Source of the DNA: Planctomycetota bacterium
GTDB taxonomy: Bacteria; Planctomycetota; B15-G4
Assembly: GCA_029259715.1 (NCBI GenBank)
Contig: JAJDEP010000010.1
Location: 62,001 to 126,000 of the forward strand
Direction: 5' to 3'
Length of the DNA stretch: 64,000 bases
Shown here: positions 29,989-39,370 of the stretch, in pieces
How the letters are laid out: the number at the start of each line of letters is the position of its first letter
How positions within the stretch are numbered: the first letter of the stretch is position 1
Position numbers and translations under genes: made by a program
Notes under the pieces: generated by a model
What the model was told of the DNA's origin: nothing
Database searches by the model: none
Seen by the model: only the letters and a program-made list of their open reading frames with translations

Positions 29989-32301
29989 ATGACTCCACGC
30001 CGATTCCACAGCGGTGCGCTGGCCCTGGCGTTGGCCCTCGTCGGCGGCTGCGGACCCGAGGCCGCCCGTGACACTCCCTCGGCCGACGCCGCGCCCGGCG
30101 AGTCGGCCCCGGGCAACCCATCCTTGGGCAACCCATCCCCGGGTCGCCCGTCCCCGGACAATTCCTCCACGGACCACGCCGTCGCGGGCCTCGCCAACCC
30201 CGGCTTCGAGCTCGTCGTCGACAGCACCACCGACCCGCCCAAGTACGGCGCCTACTGGGTCGGCGCGTTCATGCCCGTGCCCGACAGCGCCGCCGACCTG
30301 ATCGTCTCGGCGACGGAGAGCGGACGCCCGGCCCACGGCGGCGAGCGCTACCTGCGCCTGCCCACCCATCGCACGGTGCGCCAGAAGATCGTCGCGCTGA
30401 AGGAGCGCCCGGCGCCGGACGCCGTCTCCCTGGCCGTGCGCCTCGCCGACGCGACGGCGCTCCACGTGACCCTCGAGGACGGACCCGGCCGCCGCACCAC
30501 CATCGTGGTCGACAACTCGTTCTCCGACCCGGGTGTGATCCAGTACGAAGAGGCCGACGACGGATGGACCTCGGTGTGGCTGCGCCCCGCCGACCGCTTC
30601 GCCGCCGAGCACGGGGAGTCACCGCAGCCGCGGCTGGTGCTGCACCTTGCGGCCCGCGGGCCCGACGGCGCCTCCGTCGAGGTCGACGACGTGCAGGCCA
30701 CGGTGTCCCTGCCGCCCACCCCCGATGCCGCGGCCCTGAGCCGCGAGATCGAGGCCCTCGTGCGCTGGCAGCTCGAAGTGTGGTTGCTCGAGCCCGAGCA
30801 CGGCGGCCTCGGCCTCGTCGATCCGGCCACGGGCTACATCCGCGCCCACGCCTACGACGTGGTGACGGGCGCCATCACGGCGCCGGCGCGGGTGGTCTCG
30901 TTCCACTCCATCCACCGGCTGCTGGTGACGTGGCTGGCCCACGCCCGGGCCCGGGGCCTCGACGACGAGGTGGCCCGTTGGACGCCGTCCCTGCGACGCA
31001 TCGTCACGACCATGCTCGAGCACAACGTGCACCCGCTCACCGGCCTGCCGCGCAACGTCGAGCTGCCCCCGGCCGGCGAGCCGCGACCGCCGCGTCCCCT
31101 CGACGACCAGCCGGTGACGGTGGGCGCCTACATCGAGTTCCTGCTCGATGCTCTCCCGCTGCTGGACGACGACAAGCTGTCCGGCCGCACTCTGCAGGCC
31201 TGCCGCCGCATGGCCGACACCCTGCTGCGCCTCGCCGCCGAGCACGACCGCGAAGAGCCCAACACCTGGGACCTCGAGCAGGGCAGCGGCATCCTGCGCG
31301 GCCGCTGGGACAACTGGTACGGACACATCCCGAACAAGCTCGACCCGCAGGGCGCCATCGAGACGCCGCGCCGCTTCAACACCGCGTGGGCCATCGTGAC
31401 CGGTCGCAGCTTCTGGTACCACCTGTTCCAGTCGCCCGCGGCGATCATGCGCGTGCACGAGCTCGACCCGCGGCCCAGCGATCTGCCCGCGCTGCGCAAG
31501 GCCCTTTCGCGTTTCGAGCGCGAGTGGGACGCCCACCGCTACCAGCTCGAGAACGACACCGACGACCACTACGGCTACCTGTGCAAGGACGTCCTGGCGC
31601 TGCTGCACCACTCGCCGCAGCCCCTCCCCGAAGCCCTCGCCCTCGTGCAGTCCGCCACCGACCATCGCCTCGCCCGCGATGGCGGCGCCGGGGACACGCT
31701 GTGGGTCCAAGGCGCGCGGCTCGGCACGCCCTGCGCCGGCGACAGCCCCCGGGCGATCCTCGGGCTCGTCGAGCTCTGGTCGTTGCCGCCGCGGCTCAAC
31801 CCCGAGACGGCGGGCCTGCCGCTCTACCGCGACGCCGTGCTCGAGCTGGCCGCCAGCGACTTCAAGGGCCGCCAGCTCACCAACGGCCAGTTCACCGAGA
31901 GCTTCTTCAAGAACTGGGAGATGGTCTGCATCTGCTTCCGCGGCAACCTGCAGGACGACTGCCGCTCGCCGCCGCCCGAAGGCTGGCACGGCGACGTCGG
32001 CGACACCTTCGGCGGCCCGCCCACCTCGGCCATCGATGCCCAGCTCGCGGCCTGGCGCGTGGCCGGCGACGACCCCGCCCTGCGCCGCGAGATCCTGGCA
32101 CGGCTCGCCCTGATCCACCGCGTCACCGAGCAGCAGTTGCGCCGGCCGCACGGCTATCTGTTCGGCCTCGACACGGCCATCGCCGAGCAGTACGGCTTGC
32201 CCGAGAAGTACACCATCGGTCTGTCGTCGAAGAGCGCCGCCGGCCTCGGCTACGTCATGGCCTGGGCCAATCTGCTGCCCCACCTGGACACCTCACCGTG
32301 A
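29989..32301 (+). CDS. Large lipoprotein, possible alpha/alpha-toroid enzyme (770 aa)
   Basis: The N-terminus is a signal peptide with lipobox VGGCG, followed by a linker in which a 15-bp unit is repeated three times (30111-30155, giving Gly-Asn-Pro-Ser-type repeats). Residues ~60-225 could be a carbohydrate-binding-like beta domain (GYWV, RYLRLPTHRTVRQKI). The rest is helical, with repeated WD-, YH- and tryptophan-rich segments like the six-hairpin glycosidase or polysaccharide-lyase folds. I cannot name a family or catalytic residues. The stop codon overlaps the GTG of the KamA-like gene by 4 bp. Confidence 0.6.
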   Translation: MTPRRFHSGALALALALVGGCGPEAARDTPSADAAPGESAPGNPSLGNPSPGRPSPDNSSTDHAVAGLANPGFELVVDSTTDPPKYGAYWVGAFMPVPDSAADLIVSATESGRPAHGGERYLRLPTHRTVRQKIVALKERPAPDAVSLAVRLADATALHVTLEDGPGRRTTIVVDNSFSDPGVIQYEEADDGWTSVWLRPADRFAAEHGESPQPRLVLHLAARGPDGASVEVDDVQATVSLPPTPDAAALSREIEALVRWQLEVWLLEPEHGGLGLVDPATGYIRAHAYDVVTGAITAPARVVSFHSIHRLLVTWLAHARARGLDDEVARWTPSLRRIVTTMLEHNVHPLTGLPRNVELPPAGEPRPPRPLDDQPVTVGAYIEFLLDALPLLDDDKLSGRTLQACRRMADTLLRLAAEHDREEPNTWDLEQGSGILRGRWDNWYGHIPNKLDPQGAIETPRRFNTAWAIVTGRSFWYHLFQSPAAIMRVHELDPRPSDLPALRKALSRFEREWDAHRYQLENDTDDHYGYLCKDVLALLHHSPQPLPEALALVQSATDHRLARDGGAGDTLWVQGARLGTPCAGDSPRAILGLVELWSLPPRLNPETAGLPLYRDAVLELAASDFKGRQLTNGQFTESFFKNWEMVCICFRGNLQDDCRSPPPEGWHGDVGDTFGGPPTSAIDAQLAAWRVAGDDPALRREILARLALIHRVTEQQLRRPHGYLFGLDTAIAEQYGLPEKYTIGLSSKSAAGLGYVMAWANLLPHLDTSP

Positions 32302-33512
32302 CCACCGCCGCGTCGACGCCCGCCGTGCTGCCCGCCGACTGGCGCTGGCACCACGCCCACGCGGCCACGTCGTTGAGCGCCATCGACGACCTCTTCCCCG
32401 GGCGCTTCGATCTCGACGGCCTCGACCGCGCCGGCATCGAGGCCGCCACCGAGCGCTACGGCATGCGCGCCACGCCGTACTACCTCGACCTGGCCCGGCG
32501 CGCCGACGAGACGGATCCGATCTGGGCCCTGGCGGTGCCGTCGCCGCGCGAGCTGAACGTGCAACCCGAGGAGCGCCTCGATCCCATCGGCGACGAGCGC
32601 CCCGACCTCGCCCCCGTGCCCGGCGTCACGCGGCGCTATCGCGACCGGGCCCTGCTCTACCCGACGCCCACCTGCTCGGTGCACTGCCGGCACTGCTTCC
32701 GCAAGCGTCTCGTGGGCAACCCCGACTACGCCCTGACCCCGACGGAGCTCGATGCGGCCATCGACTGGATCGCCGGCGAACCCGAGCTCCACGAGGTGAT
32801 CCTCACCGGCGGCGACCCGCTGACCCTCTCCGACGAGCGCCTGCTGTCGCTCATGGCGCGGCTGGCCAACCTCCCCCACGTCTGGATGCTGCGCCTGCAC
32901 ACCCGCATGCCGGTGGTGAACCCCTTCCGCGTCACGCCGGAGCTGGCCCGGGGGCTGCGCGCGCTGCCGGTGCCCGTGACGGTGGTGGCCCACTTCAACC
33001 ACGCCGCGGAGGTGAGCCCGGCGGCCACCGCCGCCGCCGACCGGCTGCGCCGGGCCGGCATCGACCTGCTCAACCAGTCGGTGCTGCTCGCGGGCATCAA
33101 CGACGAGCCGGAGGTCCACCGGCGACTGCTGTGGGCCCTGCTGCGGGCGGGCATCCGGCCCTACGCCCTGCACCATGCTGACCTGGTGCCGGGAACGAGC
33201 CATCGCCGCACCTCCCTCGAGACGGGCCAACGCCTGATGCGCGCGCTGCGCGGCACCGTCCCCGGCCATGCCCTGCCCCACTATGTCCTCGACCTCCCCG
33301 GGGGGCACGGCAAGGTGCCCGTCGATCAGGGGTGGATGACGACTCCCGGGCCGCCCGCTTCTGGGCCGCCCACTCCCGGGGCGTCCTCTCCCGGGGCGAC
33401 GATGGCTGCGCCGTCGACTTCCGCGCCATCGGCATCCGGGACGGCGATCTTCAGGGCTCCCGACGGCGGTCGGCACGTGTATCCCCCGCGGAATGACGGC
33501 CGCGACACGTAG
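32298..33512 (+). CDS. KamA/EpmB-family radical SAM aminomutase-like protein
   Basis: A 404-residue lysine 2,3-aminomutase-family protein with the cluster motif C126/C130/C133 (CSVHCRHCFRKR), ILTGGDPL and the PLP lysine K339 in PGGHGKVPV. It is closer to canonical KamA/EpmB than the paralogue at 2158-3564. It could make beta-lysine as a solute or modify elongation factor P; no efp, epmA or kamD/E gene is in the window to decide. After the core comes a ~60-residue low-complexity Pro/Gly/Ser tail built from degenerate 15-bp repeats. GTG 32298 overlaps the preceding stop (GTGA). Confidence 0.87.
   Translation: MTTAASTPAVLPADWRWHHAHAATSLSAIDDLFPGRFDLDGLDRAGIEAATERYGMRATPYYLDLARRADETDPIWALAVPSPRELNVQPEERLDPIGDERPDLAPVPGVTRRYRDRALLYPTPTCSVHCRHCFRKRLVGNPDYALTPTELDAAIDWIAGEPELHEVILTGGDPLTLSDERLLSLMARLANLPHVWMLRLHTRMPVVNPFRVTPELARGLRALPVPVTVVAHFNHAAEVSPAATAAADRLRRAGIDLLNQSVLLAGINDEPEVHRRLLWALLRAGIRPYALHHADLVPGTSHRRTSLETGQRLMRALRGTVPGHALPHYVLDLPGGHGKVPVDQGWMTTPGPPASGPPTPGASSPGATMAAPSTSAPSASGTAIFRAPDGGRHVYPPRNDGRDT
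33347..33400. repeat. Degenerate 15-bp repeats in the 3' part of the KamA-like gene
   Basis: Three to four units resembling CGGGCCGCCCGCTTC, TGGGCCGCCCACTCC and CGGGGCGTCCTCTCC follow each other in frame and encode Pro-Gly-Ala/Ser-rich residues. Confidence 0.6.
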
Positions 33513-33616
33513 CGGCCCGCGTCGGGCGGGCGGCGGCCTCGCCGCCTGCCGCTCGGAGGCCGATCCGGCCCCCAAACCGGCCTGCGGGCATGGTGGTGGC
33601 GCCCCAGCCCAATCAT

Positions 33617-33622
33617 TACACT
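33617..33622 (+). promoter_or_regulatory. Putative -10 of the cytochrome oxidase operon
   Basis: TACACT in the 185-bp space 33513-33697, about 75 nt before the first gene of the cox operon. The same hexamer precedes two other genes in the window. No clear -35. Confidence 0.3.
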
Positions 33623-33697
33623 CCGGTCGCTTTTGTCCCGGGCCCGGGGAGAAGCGCATCGCCCACGCGATCGCGACGCCCCCAGGAAGCACGCTCC

Positions 33698-34852
33698 ATG
33701 CTCAATCTGCTACTGATCCCGCTCGGCGCCGCCGCGCTGCTCACCGCCGCCCTGGCGACGACCGACGACGAGACCGCGGTCGACGTCAGCAAGCGCCACG
33801 AGCGCCCGCCGCACGACGTGCAACTCATCATCCACGAGGGCACACGGCTGCTGGCCGCCGACGCCGATGACGGCCACGACGAGGAGGACGACTACGCGCC
33901 GGCCCTCTTCGCGCGCCTGTCCGCCGAGTTCCCGAACCGCTTCACCGAGGACGACGAGGGCATCTTCCGCGACGCGTGGCCCGAGACCCGCGACGGTGCC
34001 ATCGTCTGGGACGACGAGAACGAGTGCTACTGGGAGGTGGTCACGGCCGACCGCCTGACCCGCGGCCGCCAGGACTACGTGCAGTTCTGCGCCAGCTGCC
34101 ATGCCCTCGAGGGCGACGGCTTCGGCCGCTCCGGCGTGGCCCTGCGTCCGCCGCCCCGCGACTTCTCCCAGGGCCTGTTCAAGTTCACCAAGGTGAACTC
34201 GGAGAAGCTCCCCGACGACGCGGCCCTGCTGGCCCTCGTGAAGGGCGGCCTGTTGGGCACCCCCATGAACGAGTGGGACATCTCCGACGAGCGCCTCGCG
34301 GAGATCATCACCTACGTCAAGTCGCTCTCGCTGCCCGGCGACGAGGACGCCGACGGCTCCACCGGCTGGCGCGACCCCTACAACCAGATCGCGGGCGTCA
34401 TCGATGCCTCTGACGATCCCTGGACTGACGACCCCGGGGGCGCCATCGAGCAGGGCGAGGGCCTCTACCACAAGTACCAGTGCTACACCTGCCACCCGGC
34501 CTACGCGGACGCGGCCCGGACCGACGCCCTGCGCGGCGTCGAAGGCTCCGGCACCTACCCGGACGACCACACCTATCCGAAGCTGCGCAAGGACAGCAGC
34601 TACACGGTGCTCGACTACAACGTCGCGATCCTCCCGCCCGACTTCACCTGGCACGACATGCGGCGCGGCAACACCGTGGCCGAGATCTACCAGACCATCG
34701 CGGGCGGCGTGGCCGGTGCGGGCATGCCGACCTGGAAGGGTGCGGCTCCCGACGAGGAGCTGTGGGCCATCGCCTACTACGTGTACGACCTGGCCGAGAC
34801 TTACAAGGGCAACGACGCCCAGCGGGCCGCCTTCATGCGGTCGATCCGCTGA
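33698..34852 (+). CDS. Diheme c-type cytochrome, electron donor of the cox operon
   Basis: A 384-residue exported cytochrome with two haem-binding motifs, C131-ASCH and C262-YTCH, each in a monohaem cytochrome c domain. Methionines in TPMNEW and AGMPTW are likely axial ligands. The N-terminus is a signal peptide or anchor; a His/Asp-rich region follows. Being the first gene of the cytochrome oxidase operon, it probably passes electrons to subunit II, whose C-terminus lacks its own haem. ATG 33698 is preceded by AGGAAG; the frame is open further upstream to 33590 but lacks a signal there. Confidence 0.88.
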   Translation: MLNLLLIPLGAAALLTAALATTDDETAVDVSKRHERPPHDVQLIIHEGTRLLAADADDGHDEEDDYAPALFARLSAEFPNRFTEDDEGIFRDAWPETRDGAIVWDDENECYWEVVTADRLTRGRQDYVQFCASCHALEGDGFGRSGVALRPPPRDFSQGLFKFTKVNSEKLPDDAALLALVKGGLLGTPMNEWDISDERLAEIITYVKSLSLPGDEDADGSTGWRDPYNQIAGVIDASDDPWTDDPGGAIEQGEGLYHKYQCYTCHPAYADAARTDALRGVEGSGTYPDDHTYPKLRKDSSYTVLDYNVAILPPDFTWHDMRRGNTVAEIYQTIAGGVAGAGMPTWKGAAPDEELWAIAYYVYDLAETYKGNDAQRAAFMRSIR

Positions 34853-34881
34853 GGGCTCCGACTTCCGGAGGACATGCAGAG

Positions 34882-35778
34882 GTGACTCTCTCCCACTCTC
34901 ACTCGGTCCGCTCGTTCCTGGGCCCGGTGCGCGCGGTGATCGCGACGGTGATCGCCGCCGCGTCCCTCGCGCCGGGCGCGTTGGCCCAGGACGCCACGCG
35001 CTGGGGCCCGAAGGAATCGGCGTCGAGCTTCGGCTGGCGCTTCGACGACCTGTTCATGCTGATCGTCATCCTGACCGGCGTCAGCTTCCTGATCATGATG
35101 GTGATGCTGCTGGTGCCTGTCTTCCGCGACAAGGCACGCGCCGGACACAAGGCCAGCTTCGACCACGGTCGCAGCCTGCACGACAAGCGCTTCACGGCCA
35201 TCGTCTCGGTGATCGTGTTCATCGTGCTCGACGCCTGGGTGCTGGTCGTTGCCATGCGAGACTTGGACGAAGGCTTCTGGAATGTGCCCGGCCCCGGCGA
35301 GGCGCCCAACGCCGTGCGCGTGCAGGTCCTGGCCCAGCAGTGGGCCTGGAACTTCCGGCAGCCCGGCGTCGACAACAAGTTCGGCACGCCCGACGACATC
35401 CTCACCCTCAACGAGCTGGTCGTGCCCGCCTCGGCCGAGGCCGAGGGCAACGAGGACTGGTTCGCCGGCCGACCGGTGGTCCTGAACCTCTCGAGCAAGG
35501 ACGTGATCCACTCGCTGTTCCTGCCGGAGATGCGGGTCAAGCGTGACGCCAACCCGGGCGCCATCAACCGCATGTGGTTCACGCCGATCCGACCGGGCGA
35601 CTACGCCATCCTGTGCGCGGAGCTGTGCGGCTTCGCCCACTACCAGATGCACGGGAAGCTGCGGGTGTTGTCCCCCGCCGACTTCGATGCCTGGGAGGCG
35701 GAGGCCAGCGCGATGGCCCTCGCCGCATACGACGAGAATGACGCCGGGGCCCAATGGGCCTGGGACTGGCAGGAGTAG
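34882..35778 (+). CDS. coxB: Cytochrome c oxidase subunit II
   Basis: A 298-residue subunit II with a signal peptide, two membrane helices (about residues 55-80 and 105-125) and a periplasmic cupredoxin domain. The CuA ligands are visible as C245, C249, H253 and M256 in CAELCGFAHYQMHG, with the first histidine in DVIHSLF. The motif QQWAWNF carries the Trp that accepts electrons. There is no fused cytochrome c domain. GTG 34882 has a GGAGG site 10 nt in front. Confidence 0.95.
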   Translation: MTLSHSHSVRSFLGPVRAVIATVIAAASLAPGALAQDATRWGPKESASSFGWRFDDLFMLIVILTGVSFLIMMVMLLVPVFRDKARAGHKASFDHGRSLHDKRFTAIVSVIVFIVLDAWVLVVAMRDLDEGFWNVPGPGEAPNAVRVQVLAQQWAWNFRQPGVDNKFGTPDDILTLNELVVPASAEAEGNEDWFAGRPVVLNLSSKDVIHSLFLPEMRVKRDANPGAINRMWFTPIRPGDYAILCAELCGFAHYQMHGKLRVLSPADFDAWEAEASAMALAAYDENDAGAQWAWDWQE

Positions 35779-35783
35779 AGACG

Positions 35784-37508
35784 ATGAGCGGCGAACACAA
35801 AGGCGGCTTCCTGTCGACCTACGTCTTCTCGAAGGACCACAAGTACATCGCCAAGCAGTTCCTGTGGTTCGGACTGATCTGGCTGCTCATCGGTGGCGTC
35901 ATGGCCATGATGATCCGCTGGCAGCTCGCGAACCCGGGCGAGGCCTTCCCGCTGCTCGGCAAGCTGTTCTTCCCGCGCACGGGCGGCGTCATCGACCCCG
36001 ATGCCTACAACATGCTGTTCAGCATGCACGGGACGATCATGATCTTCCTCGGGCTGACCCCCGCGTTGATCGGCGCCTGGGGCAACTGGTGCATCCCGCT
36101 CATGATCGGCGCGCCGGACATGATCTTCCCGCTGCTCAACACCCTGTCCTTCTGGACGGTGGTGATCGGTGGCGCGGTCGGCGCCTACTCGCTGTTCGTG
36201 CCGCTGGGCGCGCTCGAGGCGGGCTGGACCGGCTACCCGACCCTGTCCACCACGGTGGGCACCCCGGGCTCGGGCGAGACCCTGTGGGCCATCGCCGTGT
36301 TCATCATCGGCGCCAGCTCGATCATGGGCGGCATCAACTACATCACCACGGTGGTGCGCCTGCGCGCTCCCGGCATGACCTGGGGCAAGCTCCCGCTCAC
36401 CATCTGGGGACTGTTCTTCACCGCCGTGCTGAACGTGCTGTTCCTGCCGGTGATCGGCTCGGCCATGCTGCTGCTGATCTTCGACCGTGTCTACGGCACG
36501 CAGTTCTACGTCCCCGCGACGCTCACCAGCGGCGGCGGCGACCCGATCCTGTACCAACACCTGTTCTGGATCTTCGGCCACCCCGAGGTCTACATCCTGA
36601 TCCTGCCGGCCTGGGGCATCGTGTCCGACCTGCTGTCCTTCTTCGCGCGCAAGCCGGCCTTCGGCTACCGCGCCACGGTGGGCGCCATGCTCGCGGTGAC
36701 GGTGCTCTCGGCGGTGGTGTACGGCCACCACATGTTCACCACGGGCCTCTCGCCCATGCTCGGCGAGTCGTTCATGTTGCTGACCATGATCATCTCGGTG
36801 CCGGGCGAGATCCTGTTCTTCAACTGGCTGCACACGATCTGGAAGGGCTCGCTCCGGCTGAACTCGGCCATGCTCTTCAGCCTGGGCGTGATCTTCGTGT
36901 TCGGCCTCGGCGGCCTGACCGGCCTGTTCCTGGCCACCATCGCCACCGACATCTTCCTGCACGACACCTACTTCGTGGTGGGCCACTTCCACCTGACCAT
37001 GGCTGCCTCGGCCTTGTTCGGCGCCTTCGCCGGCATCTACTTCTGGGTGCCGAAGATGTACGGGCGCCTCATGGACGAGAGGCTCGGCAAGTTGCACTTC
37101 TGGTGCACGATCATCCCGCTGACCACGGTGTTCTGCACCATGTTCGTCTCGGGCTGGTCGGGCATGCCGCGTCGCTACGCCGACCCGACCTCGTCGCCCT
37201 ACGTCGCCGAGCTGCAGTACCTCAACGAGATCACCACCATCGCGGCCTTCATCCTCGGCGCCGCCCAGTTGATCTTCGCCTTCAACTTCATCAAGAGCTG
37301 TTTCTGGGGCAAGAAGGCCCCGGACAACCCGTGGGAAGTCGGCACCCTCGACTGGATTCCTGCGTACCCGGTCCCCCACGGCAACTTCGCGACCACGCCT
37401 ACGGTGGTGACCGGTCCCCACGAGTTCAGCCACCCGGCCCTGGGCCCCGACCGCGACTGGATCTCGCAGACCGAGGCCCTGCCCGAGACCGAAGGCAAGA
37501 CAGCCTGA
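35784..37508 (+). CDS. coxA: Cytochrome c oxidase subunit I (A-type haem-copper oxidase)
   Basis: A 574-residue catalytic subunit with twelve membrane helices. FGHPEVYILILPAWGI gives a CuB histidine and the Tyr of the His-Tyr crosslink, HHMFTTGL the other two CuB histidines, and HDTYFVVGHFHL the histidines of haem a3 and a. These features make it an A-type (aa3-like) proton-pumping oxidase. It begins 5 bp after coxB in a tight operon. Confidence 0.97.
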   Translation: MSGEHKGGFLSTYVFSKDHKYIAKQFLWFGLIWLLIGGVMAMMIRWQLANPGEAFPLLGKLFFPRTGGVIDPDAYNMLFSMHGTIMIFLGLTPALIGAWGNWCIPLMIGAPDMIFPLLNTLSFWTVVIGGAVGAYSLFVPLGALEAGWTGYPTLSTTVGTPGSGETLWAIAVFIIGASSIMGGINYITTVVRLRAPGMTWGKLPLTIWGLFFTAVLNVLFLPVIGSAMLLLIFDRVYGTQFYVPATLTSGGGDPILYQHLFWIFGHPEVYILILPAWGIVSDLLSFFARKPAFGYRATVGAMLAVTVLSAVVYGHHMFTTGLSPMLGESFMLLTMIISVPGEILFFNWLHTIWKGSLRLNSAMLFSLGVIFVFGLGGLTGLFLATIATDIFLHDTYFVVGHFHLTMAASALFGAFAGIYFWVPKMYGRLMDERLGKLHFWCTIIPLTTVFCTMFVSGWSGMPRRYADPTSSPYVAELQYLNEITTIAAFILGAAQLIFAFNFIKSCFWGKKAPDNPWEVGTLDWIPAYPVPHGNFATTPTVVTGPHEFSHPALGPDRDWISQTEALPETEGKTA

Positions 37509-37534
37509 CCCGGCTCTGCACCCGAGCGACAGCG

Positions 37535-38131
37535 ATGACGACCACGACCCTTCCCCTGCAAGACCGCCCGACGGAGACCGCCCGCTCACGCGTGGACTCG
37601 GCCTTCGGCATGGCGATCTTCATCGGGGCCTGGTCGATGGCCTTCGCGACGATGTTCCTGGCGTACATGATCCTGCGCCAACGCCAGCCGATCTGGCCGC
37701 CCGATGATGTCGTGCTGCCGTCGCTGGCGGTGGCCATCGGCGGCACCCTCGTGCTGCTCGCGTCGAGCTTCGTCGTCCACCGGGCGGTCGGCCTCGCCCG
37801 CGCCGGCCGGGCGGGCTTCGCCCGGCACTGGAACGTCGCTCTCGCGCTCGGTCTCATCTTCGCCGCGCTGCAGACCTGGCTCTGGGCCGACCTGTGGTCG
37901 GCGGGCCGATTCGCCCACACCGGCATGTACGAGACCCTGTTCTACGGCCTGACCTGGTTCCACGCCGCCCACGTCGCGTGCGGACTGATCGCGCTCGGAT
38001 GGGTGTCCGTCGGCATCGCCCGCAAGCGCTACGGGCATTCCTCCCTCAGCGTGCCCGTCAATGTCGCCGTCTTCTGGCACTTCGTCGACGTCGTCTGGGT
38101 CGTGCTCTTCGTGACCTTCTTCCTCACTTAG
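37535..38131 (+). CDS. Cytochrome c oxidase subunit III-like protein (first copy)
   Basis: A 198-residue protein with five membrane segments of the CoxC/CyoC subunit III family: GMAIFIGAWSMAFATMFLAYM at the first helix, TGMYETLFYGLTWFHAAHVACG in the middle and VFWHFVDVVWVVLFV at the end. Subunit III stabilises the proton uptake of subunit I. It lacks the two extra N-terminal helices of mitochondrial-type subunit III. A second, homologous protein is encoded immediately downstream. Confidence 0.9.
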   Translation: MTTTTLPLQDRPTETARSRVDSAFGMAIFIGAWSMAFATMFLAYMILRQRQPIWPPDDVVLPSLAVAIGGTLVLLASSFVVHRAVGLARAGRAGFARHWNVALALGLIFAALQTWLWADLWSAGRFAHTGMYETLFYGLTWFHAAHVACGLIALGWVSVGIARKRYGHSSLSVPVNVAVFWHFVDVVWVVLFVTFFLT

Positions 38132-38152
38132 TCGCCCATCGAGATCGGTTCC

Positions 38153-38809
38153 ATGGACGCAACCCACGCTGCGGACGCCAACACGGCCCCGCCCCCGGAC
38201 GAGCACTTCGGTGACGCCACCGGCGGCAAGGTCGGCATGTGGTCCTTCATCGCCCAGGACGGCATGGCCTTCGGCGGCCTGCTGCTGGCCTACGGCATCC
38301 TGCGCTTCACGGCCGACGACTGGCCGGTGCCCACCGCCATCCTCGGCATCGACCTGACCGCCTTCGCCACCTTCCTGCTGATCGTGTCGTCGGTGACCAT
38401 GGTCTTCGCCGTGCAGGCGGCCAAGTTCCAGGACAAGTCCAAGACCGTGTTCTGGCTGATGCTGACCATCCTCGGCGGCCTGGGCTTCCTCGGCATCCAG
38501 TACTACGAATACACCCACCTGGTGCACGCCGGCATCGGCTTCGGCGAGTCGGCCTTCGACTTCGGCGACGGGAGAGGGGTCGTCGACGTGAACAACCTGT
38601 TCGGGTCGACCTTCTACGCCGTCACCGGCTTCCACGGCCTGCACGTGTTCTCCGGCGTGGTCTACCTGACCTGCATCCTGATCGGGACCCTGCGCGGCAA
38701 GTACACCCAGGGCGGCATCAGTTACAGCGCCGTCGAACTGGTGGGCCTGTTCTGGCACTTCGTGGATCTGGTCTGGATCCTCGTCTTCACCTTCATCTAT
38801 CTGCTCTGA
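38153..38809 (+). CDS. coxC: Cytochrome c oxidase subunit III (second copy)
   Basis: A 218-residue subunit III with five membrane segments. It contains KVGMWSFIAQDGMAFGGLLLAYG, FYAVTGFHGLHVFSGVVYL and LVGLFWHFVDLVWILVF. Compared with the copy in front it has the glutamine/acidic pattern and TGFHGLHV motif of typical subunit III, so I assign coxC here. Two subunit III genes in one operon suggest either a heteromeric complex or that the first copy has another role. Confidence 0.92.
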   Translation: MDATHAADANTAPPPDEHFGDATGGKVGMWSFIAQDGMAFGGLLLAYGILRFTADDWPVPTAILGIDLTAFATFLLIVSSVTMVFAVQAAKFQDKSKTVFWLMLTILGGLGFLGIQYYEYTHLVHAGIGFGESAFDFGDGRGVVDVNNLFGSTFYAVTGFHGLHVFSGVVYLTCILIGTLRGKYTQGGISYSAVELVGLFWHFVDLVWILVFTFIYLL

Positions 38810-38822
38810 CGAGACGGCCACG

Positions 38823-39164
38823 ATGAGCGATCACAACGCACACGACTCGCACCACAAGACCTCCCCGGACGGCAAGCACCACAGCCACACCGGCACGTAC
38901 ATCACGGTCTTCCTGATCCTGACCTTCCTGACCATCGTCGAGCTGTTCATCCCGAGCGTCTACAACGGGCCCGACCGACAGAACCTGAAGATGCTGCTGC
39001 TCGTGGGCATGGCCCTGTCCAAGGCCTGGTTCGTGGCGATGTTCTTCATGCACTTGAATGAAGAAAAGCCGTGGCTCAAGGGCATCGCCCTGATGCCCGC
39101 CTACATGGGCGTGTTCGCCGTGCTGCTCATGCTCGAGTCGCACTACCGCACCTTCCACGGATGA
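38823..39164 (+). CDS. Cytochrome c oxidase subunit IV-like small membrane protein
   Basis: A 113-residue protein with a His/Asp-rich N-terminus and three membrane segments, matching the prokaryotic subunit IV (CtaF/CyoD-like) family. It includes the characteristic ALSKAWFVAMFFMHLNEEKPW. Such subunits help assemble CuB in subunit I. It starts 13 bp after coxC and overlaps the next gene by 4 bp (ATGA). Confidence 0.9.
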   Translation: MSDHNAHDSHHKTSPDGKHHSHTGTYITVFLILTFLTIVELFIPSVYNGPDRQNLKMLLLVGMALSKAWFVAMFFMHLNEEKPWLKGIALMPAYMGVFAVLLMLESHYRTFHG

Positions 39165-39370
39165 GGCTCGAATCCCTCACCCGTCGCGGCGCCGCGCTGG
39201 TCGGCGCCCTGGGCGCCCTCGCCGCGCCGGCCTGGGCCTGCCCCACCTGCTCGCTGAGCCAGGGCCTCGACACCCTGATCTTCGTGCTCGCGTTCCTGGT
39301 GGTGCCCTACGCCGTGGTGACCTTCACCTGGATGTGGCTCAAGCGCATCCTGCGTCAGGAGCAGGCGTGA
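39161..39370 (+). CDS. Small membrane protein with CPTC motif (69 aa)
   Basis: A 69-residue protein with a signal peptide-like start ending in APAWA, then CPTCSLSQG and one membrane helix (about residues 36-58) and a basic end. The CxxC just outside the membrane could bind copper or form a disulfide, which would suit an assembly role in the cox operon; this is inferred. It overlaps subunit IV by 4 bp upstream (ATGA) and the SCO-like gene by 4 bp downstream (GTGA), which supports it as a real gene. Confidence 0.65.
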   Translation: MRLESLTRRGAALVGALGALAAPAWACPTCSLSQGLDTLIFVLAFLVVPYAVVTFTWMWLKRILRQEQA

